A DNA stretch of 64,000 nt from a bacterium (GTDB taxonomy: Bacteria; Babelota; Babeliae; Babelales; RVW-14): NCBI GenBank assembly GCA_016699045.1, contig CP064957.1, forward strand, positions 186,001 to 250,000. Reading direction: 5' to 3'. Under the pieces are notes generated by a model. The model made no database searches and was not told the DNA's origin. It was given only the letters and a program-made list of their open reading frames with translations. Of this stretch, positions 55,382 to 64,000 are shown piece after piece (the first letter of the stretch is position 1; every line of letters begins with the position of its first letter). Both the position numbers and the translations under genes were made by a program.

Positions 55382-58300
55382 TTACGATAAATTGTTGTAA
55401 ACAAGATAGCCAGACTGAAGATCAAGTACGGCACTTGGTAAAATATCAATCGTCACATCGTTGCCGGCAGAAATACCATCCCCCACTCCAATACCTTCCG
55501 CACTTGTTCTTGCACGACTCACCACGGAACAATTACCATTAACTTGTAATATACCTTTTGTTAATTTTAGACCAGTTGGCGTTGAAAACAGCGTTGCAGA
55601 ATTTAAGATCATGGCAGACGTTGAATCAACTAATCGTAATAATGCATTATTATTCGTTATCGGATCGTACGAGAACGTTACTTTTTCATCAAGATATAAC
55701 GAAGAACGAGGTTTTACATAACTTGTTTGTGGTGAACAATAAGCAAACGTTGTATTAGGACCCGTTAATATACATTCATCATAAAAATCAATCGAACCTT
55801 TTGAAAAGCTAACATCCCCTGTCTGTATACATTCAATATTTTGCAAAATAAAGCGGCCAGCATTATCAAGACAACGAACACGAGAACCACTCAATCCTTT
55901 GATCGTAATATTTTTCATCGTCAGCGTTGATCCGCGTTCAACAAGAATTTGACCGGTAGTCCCAAGATCGATAATTGTACCCTGACCATTCAACGTTGCA
56001 GCACCACTAAAAGTCCACGTTCCCGACAGCTTAACATTACTTGAACCAAGCGACATAAACAAACCACCACTGGCATCAAGCGTCAACGTACTGGTCCACG
56101 AATAATCAGCCCCTACCAACATGATCGCTTTATTGCCCATGGTGACCGTCCCAGTACCGTTAATAACATTGCCTGCACCAAACGTTAATAAATTGCCAAG
56201 CGTTAAATTGCCACCGCTCATCGTTATATTGTTAAACACACGTCCAAAAATATTTAAATTAAGCTGCGCGGTACTACCTTGCATGTTAATTGGCATACCA
56301 ATATTACCCATGCCTTGAATAACATTGCCAGAACCAGTAACAATAGTCGGCAGCGGCGTAGCTCCAGATTTAATAATAATTTGCCCATTGCCTGCCAATT
56401 GATTGGCACCAGATGTGGAACGCTGTCCAGTAATTTGATATTCAATACCCGGCTGAAAAACACTGTATTGATTGTACGTCATTGACTTACCAGCGGCAAT
56501 AACGGTACGAGCACCAGTCGCAGGCAAAATCCCGACATTTTTCAATAACATATTTTGATTAACATAAAAAGACATCTTACTACCAATTTCAAGTCGAGGA
56601 TTGTCTGATCGTGAAAGAAATACATTGGTATTAGTACCTTCATAAACAAGCGCTCCGCGAGGAATATGCAAGACTGAGCCAGCCAACAATTCACACACTG
56701 GATCATGTGCCGCAACACCATCACCAATAATAAAACCAAATTGAGAAGAGCTCGATTTTATATCAAAATAAAGATCGCCACCAATCGTAAAAGAACCGCG
56801 TGTTAAATGCATTCCTGAGGCAGTAACTACCAAAGAAGCATTCTCAAACGCCCACTCAGAAGAAAAATCTTGCAAATAAAGCGGTTCACGACCATAAGAA
56901 TTTTTTCTACCAATCGACATAGCAGCACCAGAACTGACATGAAGTGTTGAATAGGCATTGATGGTACTGGTTAATGCACTTTGATAAAAGAACGTCGCGC
57001 TACCACTGATATCAAAAAACTTATCACAGACAAAACTACCCACGGTAAATGAGTAATCTGCATTCATACTTAAAGAAGAATTATCAAAAATTATCTGCCC
57101 AGAATTATCAAAGCAACACACATCATTACCGCCAACATCGCGCAGCTGAACATCTTTAAAGCGAAGACTTGAATTTTTATTCACTAAAATTGAACCAGAA
57201 GCAACCAAATCAAGCGATTTACCGTTACCCAAAATGGTCCAGTCACCATCAAACGTCAACCCCGATGCTAATTTCACATCTGAATTGAGCGTTAAGAAAG
57301 CATGCGAGCTGGTAAAAAATATTGAGCTAGTTATCGTAATATCTTCAGTCGGCAAATCAATGGTATAATGTTCCGCATCAACAATACCGAAATCGGTAAA
57401 AAACGCACTATTCTGTAGTAATAAATTTGATCCCAAAATAAGTTTACCGCCATTGAGTGCTATATCGTACGATACTGCTTTTCCTAAACCAACCGTCAAT
57501 TCAGCAGTTTGATCAGTTAAAATAATTGGCCCACTCATACCACCAAACCCATACAGCTTGTTCCCTGTACTCGTAACCAATAAAACCATTGGAAATGCAC
57601 CGTCAGCCACAATAACACTGTCATTACCAGCAAGCAACGTAGTAATATCATCGTACTGATAACCAGTCATAACATAATCAAGACCAGGAGAGGTGACACC
57701 ATAATCTTCATAAGAAAGTGTTTTGCCCGGGGCAAGAACAAAAAGCCACGTACCATCAGAATTGATAGTCAGGTTTTTAACAATCATATCCTGTTCAAGA
57801 TTTAAATAAAATTCCGGGCCAACCTCAATCTCTGTATTTCTGGTACGGGATTGAAAACTAAGCGGATTTGTAACGTTAATGGTTACATGTCCTTTTGGTA
57901 TCCGCGCAACCGTTGCAGCATTCCACGAAAGAATCATATCACCTTCAGGAATACCATTACCAAAAATCAAGCCATTCCAAGTTGCCGTTGAATGAATATC
58001 AAGAAAAGCTTCTCGGTTCATAACAACCGTACCTCGCGTCACCCGCATCCCAGAGCTAGTTATCGACCAAGTTGCATTATCAACAATCAATTGAGAGGTT
58101 AAATCTTCAAAATACAATGGTTGTCGACCAAATGGTTGTTGACGGCCTATCGCCAAGGTCGTATCTGGCTTCAATAAAAATTGTGATGATTGATCAATGG
58201 TACTAGTCAAGCCACTTTGATAATTGAAGGTAAAAGGACCATCAAGCGTACAATCATTTTCAATCTTTAAACTACCAACGGTAAATGAATAATCGTTACT

Positions 58301-60196
58301 TAAAAGAATATTGATCGAATCAAAATGAAATATACCTGAATTATCAAAACAACGAATAACATTATCATGAACACGACGTAACGTAACATTTCTTAATTCT
58401 ACAAAAGAATTTTTACCAACAATTAAAGCACCGCTTGAACTAAAATCAAGCATATTACCGTTACCATTAATAACCCAATGACCATTAAACGTTAGCGGCG
58501 ACGCCATAATAGTATCTGAATTTAAGCGGAAAACAGCACCATTCCCATTGAGATTCAACGTACTTGTTAAAACCACATTCGTAGCTGGTAAGTCAACTGA
58601 GTACCCATAAGCTTGAACTTTACCAGAACCAGTAATAACCGCGTTATTTCCAAAAGTAATATCATTTCCTAAAATGATCGTACCGCCATGCAAAACAATA
58701 TTACTCAGTACTCTGCCCATTAAATCTAAACACAATTGGGAGCCACCATCGGCAAGCGTAATCGGACTGTAAATATCACCCGGCCCTGCAAAAGTATTAT
58801 TAGTGCCTTTAACAAGTGCATAAAATGGATAGAAGCCTTTTTCAACAAATAAATATCCATTGCCGCCAAAAAGCTCCTGAATACCGTTAAGATACGTTGC
58901 AGTAATTGTATAATCGCCATACGCCGTTGAAACACCGGTATTATTGTAATAAATGTGCTTACCAGGAAGTAATTCAGTATCGCTGTAGGGATCTACCTTA
59001 ATAGTAACATTCGCAAGCACCATATCTTGGTTAACATGCATAATAGACCCGAGACCACGACGAATAAACCGCACATCAACGTCATCCGTCAAGAAATTGT
59101 CACCATCAATAATATCATAAATCATACGACCACGTTTTAAATGAAAAACAGCTTCTGGATATAATTTAAACGTCAGGTCATTCGGAATACTAACACCATC
59201 ACCCATTGCCAGCGCACTCATGGTATTGGTCGAATAAACATCAAGTTTAACAGCACCATCCCCCACAAATTTACCGCGCGTCAACCGCGCGCCAGAGCTG
59301 GTCACCGCCAAGGTACTATTATTCATTTTGATGATTGAAGAACCATCTTCAAAATAAAGTGGCTCACGACCATAGTACCCAGTTTTACGCCCAATTTCTA
59401 ACGTACCAAGATCGGTAAATTCCCAGCACGAATCTGCTTTAATCGTGCTAGTAAAACGAGAATCATATTTAAACGTATGAGAACTTGAACAAACAACATC
59501 ATTCAAAAAGGTAATGCTACCATTGGTAAAAGAGTAATTGTCACTTTGTACTAAGCGCACATTATCAAATAATAACGTTGCAGAATTATCAAGACACAAA
59601 AGTTTTTTATTTTTCAGACCATCAAGTTCAAGATTTTTAAGAGTTAAGCTAGAACCACTATCAACAATAAGAACGCCAGTATTACCAAGCGTAACATTAT
59701 TTTTTTTGCCATCAAGAACACAAGTACCACGAAATTTGAGAGTCCCACTGATAATCGTATCATTACTAAAATAAACATTCGCATTATGAAATACAGTATT
59801 GTTAACGCGCGGCAAATAAGTAATACTGCTCGCAAAATCAACCGTATGATTATTAGCATAAAAAATACCAGTTGATGCCAATGTCGAGGGATTATTAAAA
59901 ATTAAATCGCTGGTCAAATAAAGCAAACCGCCCTGCAAATCAATAGATCCAGCAACAGGAAATACTGAATTAAAAGTACAAGTAGTTTGTGCATCTCCAA
60001 AACTAAAGCCGTTTTTCATCCAGCCAAAGCCATGAACAATGTTGGGAGTTAAAAATGAATCGTTATCTGAAGTCGGAAAGGTGGTATTGCTTACGATTGA
60101 AACCAGCGAATCTGAACCTACTGGTCCTGAAAATATATTAAAAGGTACACAAACATACAGAACGGTCAGAAGAAGTAAAAATTTTTTACTACCCAC
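55382..60196 (-). CDS. Giant secreted beta-helix-like protein with four module copies
   Basis: The product has 1604 residues. The start is a GTG at 60196 behind GAGGAGA; the signal peptide is FLLLLTVLYVCVPFNIFSG. After the conserved family start (VGSDSLVSIVSNTTFPTSDN) come four tandem copies of the module. Each has a WxFxGxxxxxGxG turn, a CFDNSG or CLDNSA turn, YSFTxGS, FxYxSxxTSTI and a 'REPLYFED...TSSGMRLTRG' segment. There is no propeller. The overall composition (Gly, Asn, Ser, Thr, Leu; very few Cys) and short strand-turn rhythm point to a long right-handed beta-helix. It is the first gene of the minus-strand secreted block and may set its expression. Confidence 0.75.
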   Translation of the reverse strand: MGSKKFLLLLTVLYVCVPFNIFSGPVGSDSLVSIVSNTTFPTSDNDSFLTPNIVHGFGWMKNGFSFGDAQTTCTFNSVFPVAGSIDLQGGLLYLTSDLIFNNPSTLASTGIFYANNHTVDFASSITYLPRVNNTVFHNANVYFSNDTIISGTLKFRGTCVLDGKKNNVTLGNTGVLIVDSGSSLTLKNLELDGLKNKKLLCLDNSATLLFDNVRLVQSDNYSFTNGSITFLNDVVCSSSHTFKYDSRFTSTIKADSCWEFTDLGTLEIGRKTGYYGREPLYFEDGSSIIKMNNSTLAVTSSGARLTRGKFVGDGAVKLDVYSTNTMSALAMGDGVSIPNDLTFKLYPEAVFHLKRGRMIYDIIDGDNFLTDDVDVRFIRRGLGSIMHVNQDMVLANVTIKVDPYSDTELLPGKHIYYNNTGVSTAYGDYTITATYLNGIQELFGGNGYLFVEKGFYPFYALVKGTNNTFAGPGDIYSPITLADGGSQLCLDLMGRVLSNIVLHGGTIILGNDITFGNNAVITGSGKVQAYGYSVDLPATNVVLTSTLNLNGNGAVFRLNSDTIMASPLTFNGHWVINGNGNMLDFSSSGALIVGKNSFVELRNVTLRRVHDNVIRCFDNSGIFHFDSINILLSNDYSFTVGSLKIENDCTLDGPFTFNYQSGLTSTIDQSSQFLLKPDTTLAIGRQQPFGRQPLYFEDLTSQLIVDNATWSITSSGMRVTRGTVVMNREAFLDIHSTATWNGLIFGNGIPEGDMILSWNAATVARIPKGHVTINVTNPLSFQSRTRNTEIEVGPEFYLNLEQDMIVKNLTINSDGTWLFVLAPGKTLSYEDYGVTSPGLDYVMTGYQYDDITTLLAGNDSVIVADGAFPMVLLVTSTGNKLYGFGGMSGPIILTDQTAELTVGLGKAVSYDIALNGGKLILGSNLLLQNSAFFTDFGIVDAEHYTIDLPTEDITITSSIFFTSSHAFLTLNSDVKLASGLTFDGDWTILGNGKSLDLVASGSILVNKNSSLRFKDVQLRDVGGNDVCCFDNSGQIIFDNSSLSMNADYSFTVGSFVCDKFFDISGSATFFYQSALTSTINAYSTLHVSSGAAMSIGRKNSYGREPLYLQDFSSEWAFENASLVVTASGMHLTRGSFTIGGDLYFDIKSSSSQFGFIIGDGVAAHDPVCELLAGSVLHIPRGALVYEGTNTNVFLSRSDNPRLEIGSKMSFYVNQNMLLKNVGILPATGARTVIAAGKSMTYNQYSVFQPGIEYQITGQRSTSGANQLAGNGQIIIKSGATPLPTIVTGSGNVIQGMGNIGMPINMQGSTAQLNLNIFGRVFNNITMSGGNLTLGNLLTFGAGNVINGTGTVTMGNKAIMLVGADYSWTSTLTLDASGGLFMSLGSSNVKLSGTWTFSGAATLNGQGTIIDLGTTGQILVERGSTLTMKNITIKGLSGSRVRCLDNAGRFILQNIECIQTGDVSFSKGSIDFYDECILTGPNTTFAYCSPQTSYVKPRSSLYLDEKVTFSYDPITNNNALLRLVDSTSAMILNSATLFSTPTGLKLTKGILQVNGNCSVVSRARTSAEGIGVGDGISAGNDVTIDILPSAVLDLQSGYLVYNNLS

Positions 60197-60318
60197 TCTT
60201 GTGATCTCCTCTACTTTCTCTCTTTTTTTTTACACGACCTTTTTGAATCATGCAAAATTACCCTAACGTAGAAAATTTTAGGACGCAAGTATTTATTGAA
60301 AAATTAAAAAAAGGCACT

Positions 60319-60346
60319 AGAATACATTCCAAAAAAGAATGAACAA
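60319..60346 (-). promoter_or_regulatory. Possible promoter of the secreted-protein block
   Basis: On the minus strand TTGTTC (60341-60346) and TATTCT (60319-60324) are separated by 16 bp, about 120 bp before the GTG at 60196. The match to consensus is weak. Confidence 0.3.
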
Positions 60347-60436
60347 ATAGAGACAAAGACAGAATGAAAAAATTTATTTTTGTATCATTATTGTGCAATA
60401 TCGAATTGTCGATAGGATTTTTTTAACCGAAACGCT

Positions 60437-61570
60437 TCATGTACTTCGTTGCTTAATAGCCTCATTAACACTTTCAACAGAAATATCTTTAATCAATTGA
60501 GAGCGTTTTTTTGTCATGACAATCGTACTTAACTGCTTGTTCCACGGCACCCACTCAGTTTTTTTTTGATGCATCAACACCACTACCGGCACGCCAAGTG
60601 CCGGCCCCAAATGAACAACCAACGTTTCAACAGAGACAATGAGCGAGCACATACTCAAAATTGATGAAAGCTGAAAAAAACTACGGTCGGTCGTAAAAAT
60701 ATGAACATTGGCCATGCATTCGCGATCAACATTTTTTTTCACATCAGCCAAAACTGAAGGAATGGCATTAACTAAAAAAGTAGCATTTTTCCACTGCTTT
60801 TCTTTTTTCATTTCTTTAATTAATTGAATTGCTTGCGCAATGGTCCAACAGCGCTTTGCAGCCTTGGCAAACGTATTAATAAAAACAAGCTGCCCATCGG
60901 GCTTAACATACTTATCCGGTTCAAGAGCATCAAGCACTATGCGCGCATTGGCTTCCCATGACTCAGGAATTATGACAAAAGGCGCTCGCTGTGCTTGTGT
61001 TGTTTCCACACCCAAAAGCATAGAAAACCAAACAGCATAGACATCAGAAATATGATGCTCATTCCCAGCCAATTTACGTACCTCTGAAATTGACAACGTT
61101 GCATTAAGCTTGTAGTAACGATAGCGCTTAAAAAGCGAAAGAAAAAATATTTTATTTTTTAGACCTGCAGCAAAACCACACTTACCGGCAATAGAACGCG
61201 CCAACTTTGCATACACATGCCCCCGAATTGGGCACAGAGCAACCACGATCGGATAAGCCTGATTCTTTGCTTGGGCCAATGAATTATTAAAGGTTTCGGG
61301 CGAATAAGTTTTTGTATAAATTTTGTTAAAAAATGGCACAGTAGTAAGCCAGTCATACAACGAATAATTTTGCAAATTTTTCCAACGCCACCAGCAGCGC
61401 GTTCGCTGTACTTCATCAACCCACACATCAATTTTGATATGCGGATATTTTTGAGAAAATACTTTAAAAAACGTTTGCATATAAACAAAATCGCCAATTC
61501 CCAAATGCGTTATAAAAAGAATCTTATCGGCTTTTTGTAACAACTCATCGGGAACTAGTTGCTTATGCAT
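60437..61570 (-). CDS. Glycosyltransferase family 9 (heptosyltransferase-like)
   Basis: The 377-residue product resembles ADP-heptose:LPS heptosyltransferases (GT9). It begins with ILFITHLGIGDFVYMQTFF, the nucleotide-sugar fold start with the GxGD motif of that family, and has a C-terminal half with LVFINTFAKAAKRCWTIA and LIVSVETLVVHLGPALGVPVVVL, matching the conserved 'D(T/S)..H.A.A.G.P.V.LFG' region. It probably adds sugars to an LPS-like core at the inner membrane, in line with LpxB. The exact donor and acceptor cannot be told. It is preceded by yicC by 19 bp on the same strand. Confidence 0.75.
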   Translation of the reverse strand: MHKQLVPDELLQKADKILFITHLGIGDFVYMQTFFKVFSQKYPHIKIDVWVDEVQRTRCWWRWKNLQNYSLYDWLTTVPFFNKIYTKTYSPETFNNSLAQAKNQAYPIVVALCPIRGHVYAKLARSIAGKCGFAAGLKNKIFFLSLFKRYRYYKLNATLSISEVRKLAGNEHHISDVYAVWFSMLLGVETTQAQRAPFVIIPESWEANARIVLDALEPDKYVKPDGQLVFINTFAKAAKRCWTIAQAIQLIKEMKKEKQWKNATFLVNAIPSVLADVKKNVDRECMANVHIFTTDRSFFQLSSILSMCSLIVSVETLVVHLGPALGVPVVVLMHQKKTEWVPWNKQLSTIVMTKKRSQLIKDISVESVNEAIKQRST

Positions 61571-61589
61571 ACCTTTTTAACTTTCAAAT

Positions 61590-62480
61590 CTAAACAATAT
61601 TTTGAACTTGTTCGCGCGCTTTTTCTAACTCAACTTTGATATCGACACAAAGCGAACTAATATCAAAATCCGAACATTTTGCCATCGTAGTATTTGTTTC
61701 ACGCAGCAGCTCTTGCAAAATAAAATCTAAGCGCTTTCCCTTATCATCTTGCTTGGCGGCAAACAACGCCTCAACACTTTTCAAGTGACTATTAAAGCGC
61801 GTAATTTCTTCATGCACATCAGCCTTATTAAGCTGACCATACAAATCATCAAGTTGCAAGCGCGCTAAATCATCACCTTGTTCGACCACCACACGTTTTT
61901 GTTCACACTCTTTTTTTAATTTATCCAAAAGAACTTCGGATCCTTGTTTGATCTGTTGAATCTTTTGACCACAAATTTTGAATCGTTCCAACAAATCCTT
62001 TTCTAAACGAGCACCTTCTTCGGCACGAACGGCAATCAATACTTGAGCTGCTTGATCTACAACTGTTAAAATTGCTTTTTGACCATCCACCGACAAATCA
62101 CCCCGCGTGGCAACAAAGACATTGGGCAACAGCAATAAATCTTGCAACGTCAAATCGCCCTGCAACCCAAACTTACTTTTTATGTTTGCAACCGTTTCTA
62201 AATATTCTTCAATATTTTTCATGGACGGCGTTATGTGACTCAAAATCTCATTATCGCCAGTAAACCGCACCGTCAAATACAACCGTCCACGTAAAAGCTT
62301 TTTTTGCAAAAGATTAATGATATCAACTTCAAGGCTATTAAGTGAATTAGGCAACTTGCAGGTTGCTTCAAAAAAACGCGAATTAATCGTTTTTATCTCA
62401 ACACTTATTCCAACGGTGCCCACTTCAGGAATATCAATGGTAGCAGATTTGCTACTAAAACCAGTCATACTTAATAGCAC
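61590..62480 (-). CDS. yicC: YicC-family endoribonuclease
   Basis: The 296-residue product matches YicC: N-terminal LLSMTGFSS, VSVEIKTINSRFFE-type core (ISVEIKTINSRFFEATCKLP) and the C-terminal DUF1732 segment KGKRLDFILQELLRETNTT, then KCSDFDISSLCVDIKVELEK. YicC proteins are hexameric RNases with a role in small-RNA turnover in E. coli. The GTG at 62480 has GGAGAA at good spacing; an ATG four codons in is the alternative. It is 18 bp downstream of the YebC-family gene. Confidence 0.93.
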   Translation of the reverse strand: MLLSMTGFSSKSATIDIPEVGTVGISVEIKTINSRFFEATCKLPNSLNSLEVDIINLLQKKLLRGRLYLTVRFTGDNEILSHITPSMKNIEEYLETVANIKSKFGLQGDLTLQDLLLLPNVFVATRGDLSVDGQKAILTVVDQAAQVLIAVRAEEGARLEKDLLERFKICGQKIQQIKQGSEVLLDKLKKECEQKRVVVEQGDDLARLQLDDLYGQLNKADVHEEITRFNSHLKSVEALFAAKQDDKGKRLDFILQELLRETNTTMAKCSDFDISSLCVDIKVELEKAREQVQNIV

Positions 62481-62498
62481 AAGCGTTCTCCTTTTTTT

Positions 62499-63215
62499 CT
62501 ATCCAAGGTTAGAATATACGTTTTGAACATCATCATTATCTTCAAGAGCTTCAAGAAACTTAAAGACTTTTTCTTCTTCGTCTTGATGGTCAAGGTGCAT
62601 GGGCGTTTTTGCAAGCCACTCAATCTGCGCATCGTCAACTTTAAGGCCGGCATCTTCAACTACTTTTTTAACGGCATACAAATCTTTAATACCGCAGCTT
62701 ACCGTCACAATGCCTTCGTATGAAGAAATATCATCAATATCATAGTCCAACAATTTTTCCAACAATTCATCTTCATTAATTGAACCAGCAGCACGAACAA
62801 CGCCTTTGTGCTCAAACATCCATGCAACCGCCCCACCTTCAGCCATGTTACCATGATTTTTGGTAAAAATGTGACGCAAGTCTGCAGCCGTTCTATTGCG
62901 ATTGTCAGTCAATGCCTCAACCATAACCGCCGTCCCTACTGGGCCATAACCTTCGTATGTTACCGCTTCGTAATGCGCACCTTCAAGTTCGCCCGTTCCT
63001 TTTTTTATAGCACGGGCAATGTTGTCTTGCGGCATATTGCACGCTTTTGCTTTATCAAGAACGGTACGCAAACGAGCATTACCTTCTGGGTCGCCCCCGC
63101 CTTCACGCGCTGCTACGGTAATTTCTTTAACAACTTTGGTAAATACTTTGCCGCGAGCAGCATCAAGTTTTGCTTTTTTATGTTTAATCGTCGACCATTT
63201 AGAATGTCCAGACAT
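62499..63215 (-). CDS. yebC: YebC/PmpR-family protein (TACO1 family)
   Basis: The 238-residue product is a standard member: MSGHSKWSTIKHKKAKLDA at the start, then RGKVFTKVVKEITVAAREG, NMPQDNIARAIKKGTG, YEGYGPVGTAVMVEALTDN and NGAMAEGGAVAWMF-like (HGNMAEGGAVAWMF). The family was described as transcriptional regulators, and recent work links it to translation of proline-rich stretches. The ATG at 63215 follows GAGGAG at five bases, preferred over a GTG two codons earlier. It leads the yebC-yicC-GT9 run. Confidence 0.96.
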   Translation of the reverse strand: MSGHSKWSTIKHKKAKLDAARGKVFTKVVKEITVAAREGGGDPEGNARLRTVLDKAKACNMPQDNIARAIKKGTGELEGAHYEAVTYEGYGPVGTAVMVEALTDNRNRTAADLRHIFTKNHGNMAEGGAVAWMFEHKGVVRAAGSINEDELLEKLLDYDIDDISSYEGIVTVSCGIKDLYAVKKVVEDAGLKVDDAQIEWLAKTPMHLDHQDEEEKVFKFLEALEDNDDVQNVYSNLG

Positions 63216-63221
63216 ACTCAC

Positions 63222-63531
63222 TCCTCAAAATTATGACGTCAATGCCTCACTATCATTCAAAAATAAGTAGGAAAACAAGATATAAATGTAGCTTCTTTGT
63301 GCTTCTTTGTCGATAGACAAAGCACACCAACCGGCATAAATTTCATGAAAAAAATGAAAAAACAGATCCTGAAAAAGATGCCAGGCTGACGTATTTTATA
63401 AAATTTGCAAAATAGTACAAATGGCAATAAAATTGAAAAAATAGTTAAACCGAAAGGAGGCATCTAAAAACAATCATCGTCTTTCGCAATTACCAGCACT
63501 TTTCATAGCATAAAAAAGGAGAATTTTTATT
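63222..63531. other. 310-bp intergenic region between divergent yebC and the channel gene
   Basis: It must hold promoters in both directions, but I see no clear -35/-10 pair. It contains an inverted repeat (GTGCTTCTTTGTC at 63299-63311 with GACAAAGCAC at 63316-63325), a direct repeat GCTTCTTTGT (63291-63310), and an AAAGGAGG at about 63454 not followed by a start codon. No gene was seen. Confidence 0.5.
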
Positions 63532-64000
63532 ATGATAATGCTCAAAAAAAATTACATGGCCGAACTCATTGGCACCTTCTTTCTTACTTTTGCCATTTGC
63601 TTAACCGGCAACCCACTCGCTATCGGCCTCATGCTGACCGCCATGATCTACATCGGCAAAAACATTTCGGGCGCACACTACAACCCAGCACTTTCTTTGG
63701 CAGCATGGTTTAAAGGAAAACTCAGCGATCAAGATTTGGCTGGATATATCGGCTCACAAACACTAGGTGCTCTTGTTGCCTGCGTACTCTTTTTTATTTT
63801 ATCAAATAATACCCACACCCCGCACCCGCTCGAAAGCATCAAGCTCTGGGAAGCTCTTTTGATTGAAGCACTTTTCTCTTTTATTTTTGTCAGTGTATGG
63901 CTCGCACTTGATGCTGAAAAAACAAAAAGCACAACCGATGGCTTGGTTCTCGGCCTGACACTTACCGCCGTTCTTTTTTGTGCTGGCGAACTGACTGGCA
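63532..64000 (+). CDS. Aquaporin/glycerol-facilitator family channel, 3' partial
   Basis: The frame runs off the window after 156 codons. It begins MIMLKKNYMAELIGTFFLTF, typical of MIP channels, and has the first NPA motif in ISGAHYNPALSLAAWF, followed by hydrophobic helices (GALVACVLFFIL; LLIEALFSFIFVSVWLAL) and ends in CAGELTG, just before where the second NPA would lie. Water or glycerol transport is expected; the pore residues needed to decide are outside the window. AAGGAG lies 10 bases before the ATG. Confidence 0.9.
   Translation, partial: MIMLKKNYMAELIGTFFLTFAICLTGNPLAIGLMLTAMIYIGKNISGAHYNPALSLAAWFKGKLSDQDLAGYIGSQTLGALVACVLFFILSNNTHTPHPLESIKLWEALLIEALFSFIFVSVWLALDAEKTKSTTDGLVLGLTLTAVLFCAGELTG

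Noticed and set aside
63454..63480. Strong AAAGGAGG as a ribosome binding site of a small gene
   Set aside because: No ATG, GTG or TTG follows at usable distance, and no open frame continues from there.

Overview
The window is a chromosomal segment from a low-GC, Gram-negative-type bacterium, most probably an obligately host-associated lineage such as Candidatus Dependentiae (TM6). That placement is an inference from style, not a database match. Support: an outer membrane is implied by LpxB and two beta-barrel-like proteins, a cell wall by MurB, and host dependence is suggested by a queuine-type transporter beside Tgt and by a very large set of species-specific secreted proteins. No rRNA or tRNA gene was recognised.

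Region 1-24.9 kb is mostly housekeeping. It starts with a repeat protein broken by a frameshift (1-900), then htpX, an argS-lepA-hspR-like operon, an outer-membrane protein, a lpxB-ssb cluster, two related single-pass membrane proteins with low-complexity tails, a PgsA-family enzyme with an HD hydrolase, a yhhQ-tgt pair (queuine or preQ1 salvage), murB, a split AMIN/amidase-like locus, maf-dprA, gyrA, and a PgsA-PgpA fusion that would carry out two consecutive steps of phosphatidylglycerol synthesis.

Region 25.0-60.2 kb is the striking part. About 35 kb on the minus strand is filled with secreted proteins. Apart from a barrel protein and a coiled-coil protein at the downstream end, they form one paralogous family with a recurring beta-strand-rich (probably beta-helix) module. 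Four members carry an inserted WD40-like beta-propeller, one has four copies of the module, and one locus (31.2-44.3 kb) inserts about 11 kb of 14-residue 'SNA' repeats, arranged as 88-residue/264-bp higher-order units, between a module-type head and tail. That locus is interrupted by five frameshifting indels. Four of them lie in one copy of a roughly 3.1-kb segmental duplication whose other copy is intact.

Region 60.4-64 kb returns to ordinary genes: a GT9-type glycosyltransferase, yicC, a YebC-family gene and, on the plus strand, the start of an aquaporin-family channel cut by the window edge. The secreted family is the best candidate for an undescribed system: a surface or host-interaction array that diversifies by tandem amplification, propeller-blade variation and domain insertion. 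Its function cannot be read from sequence alone.
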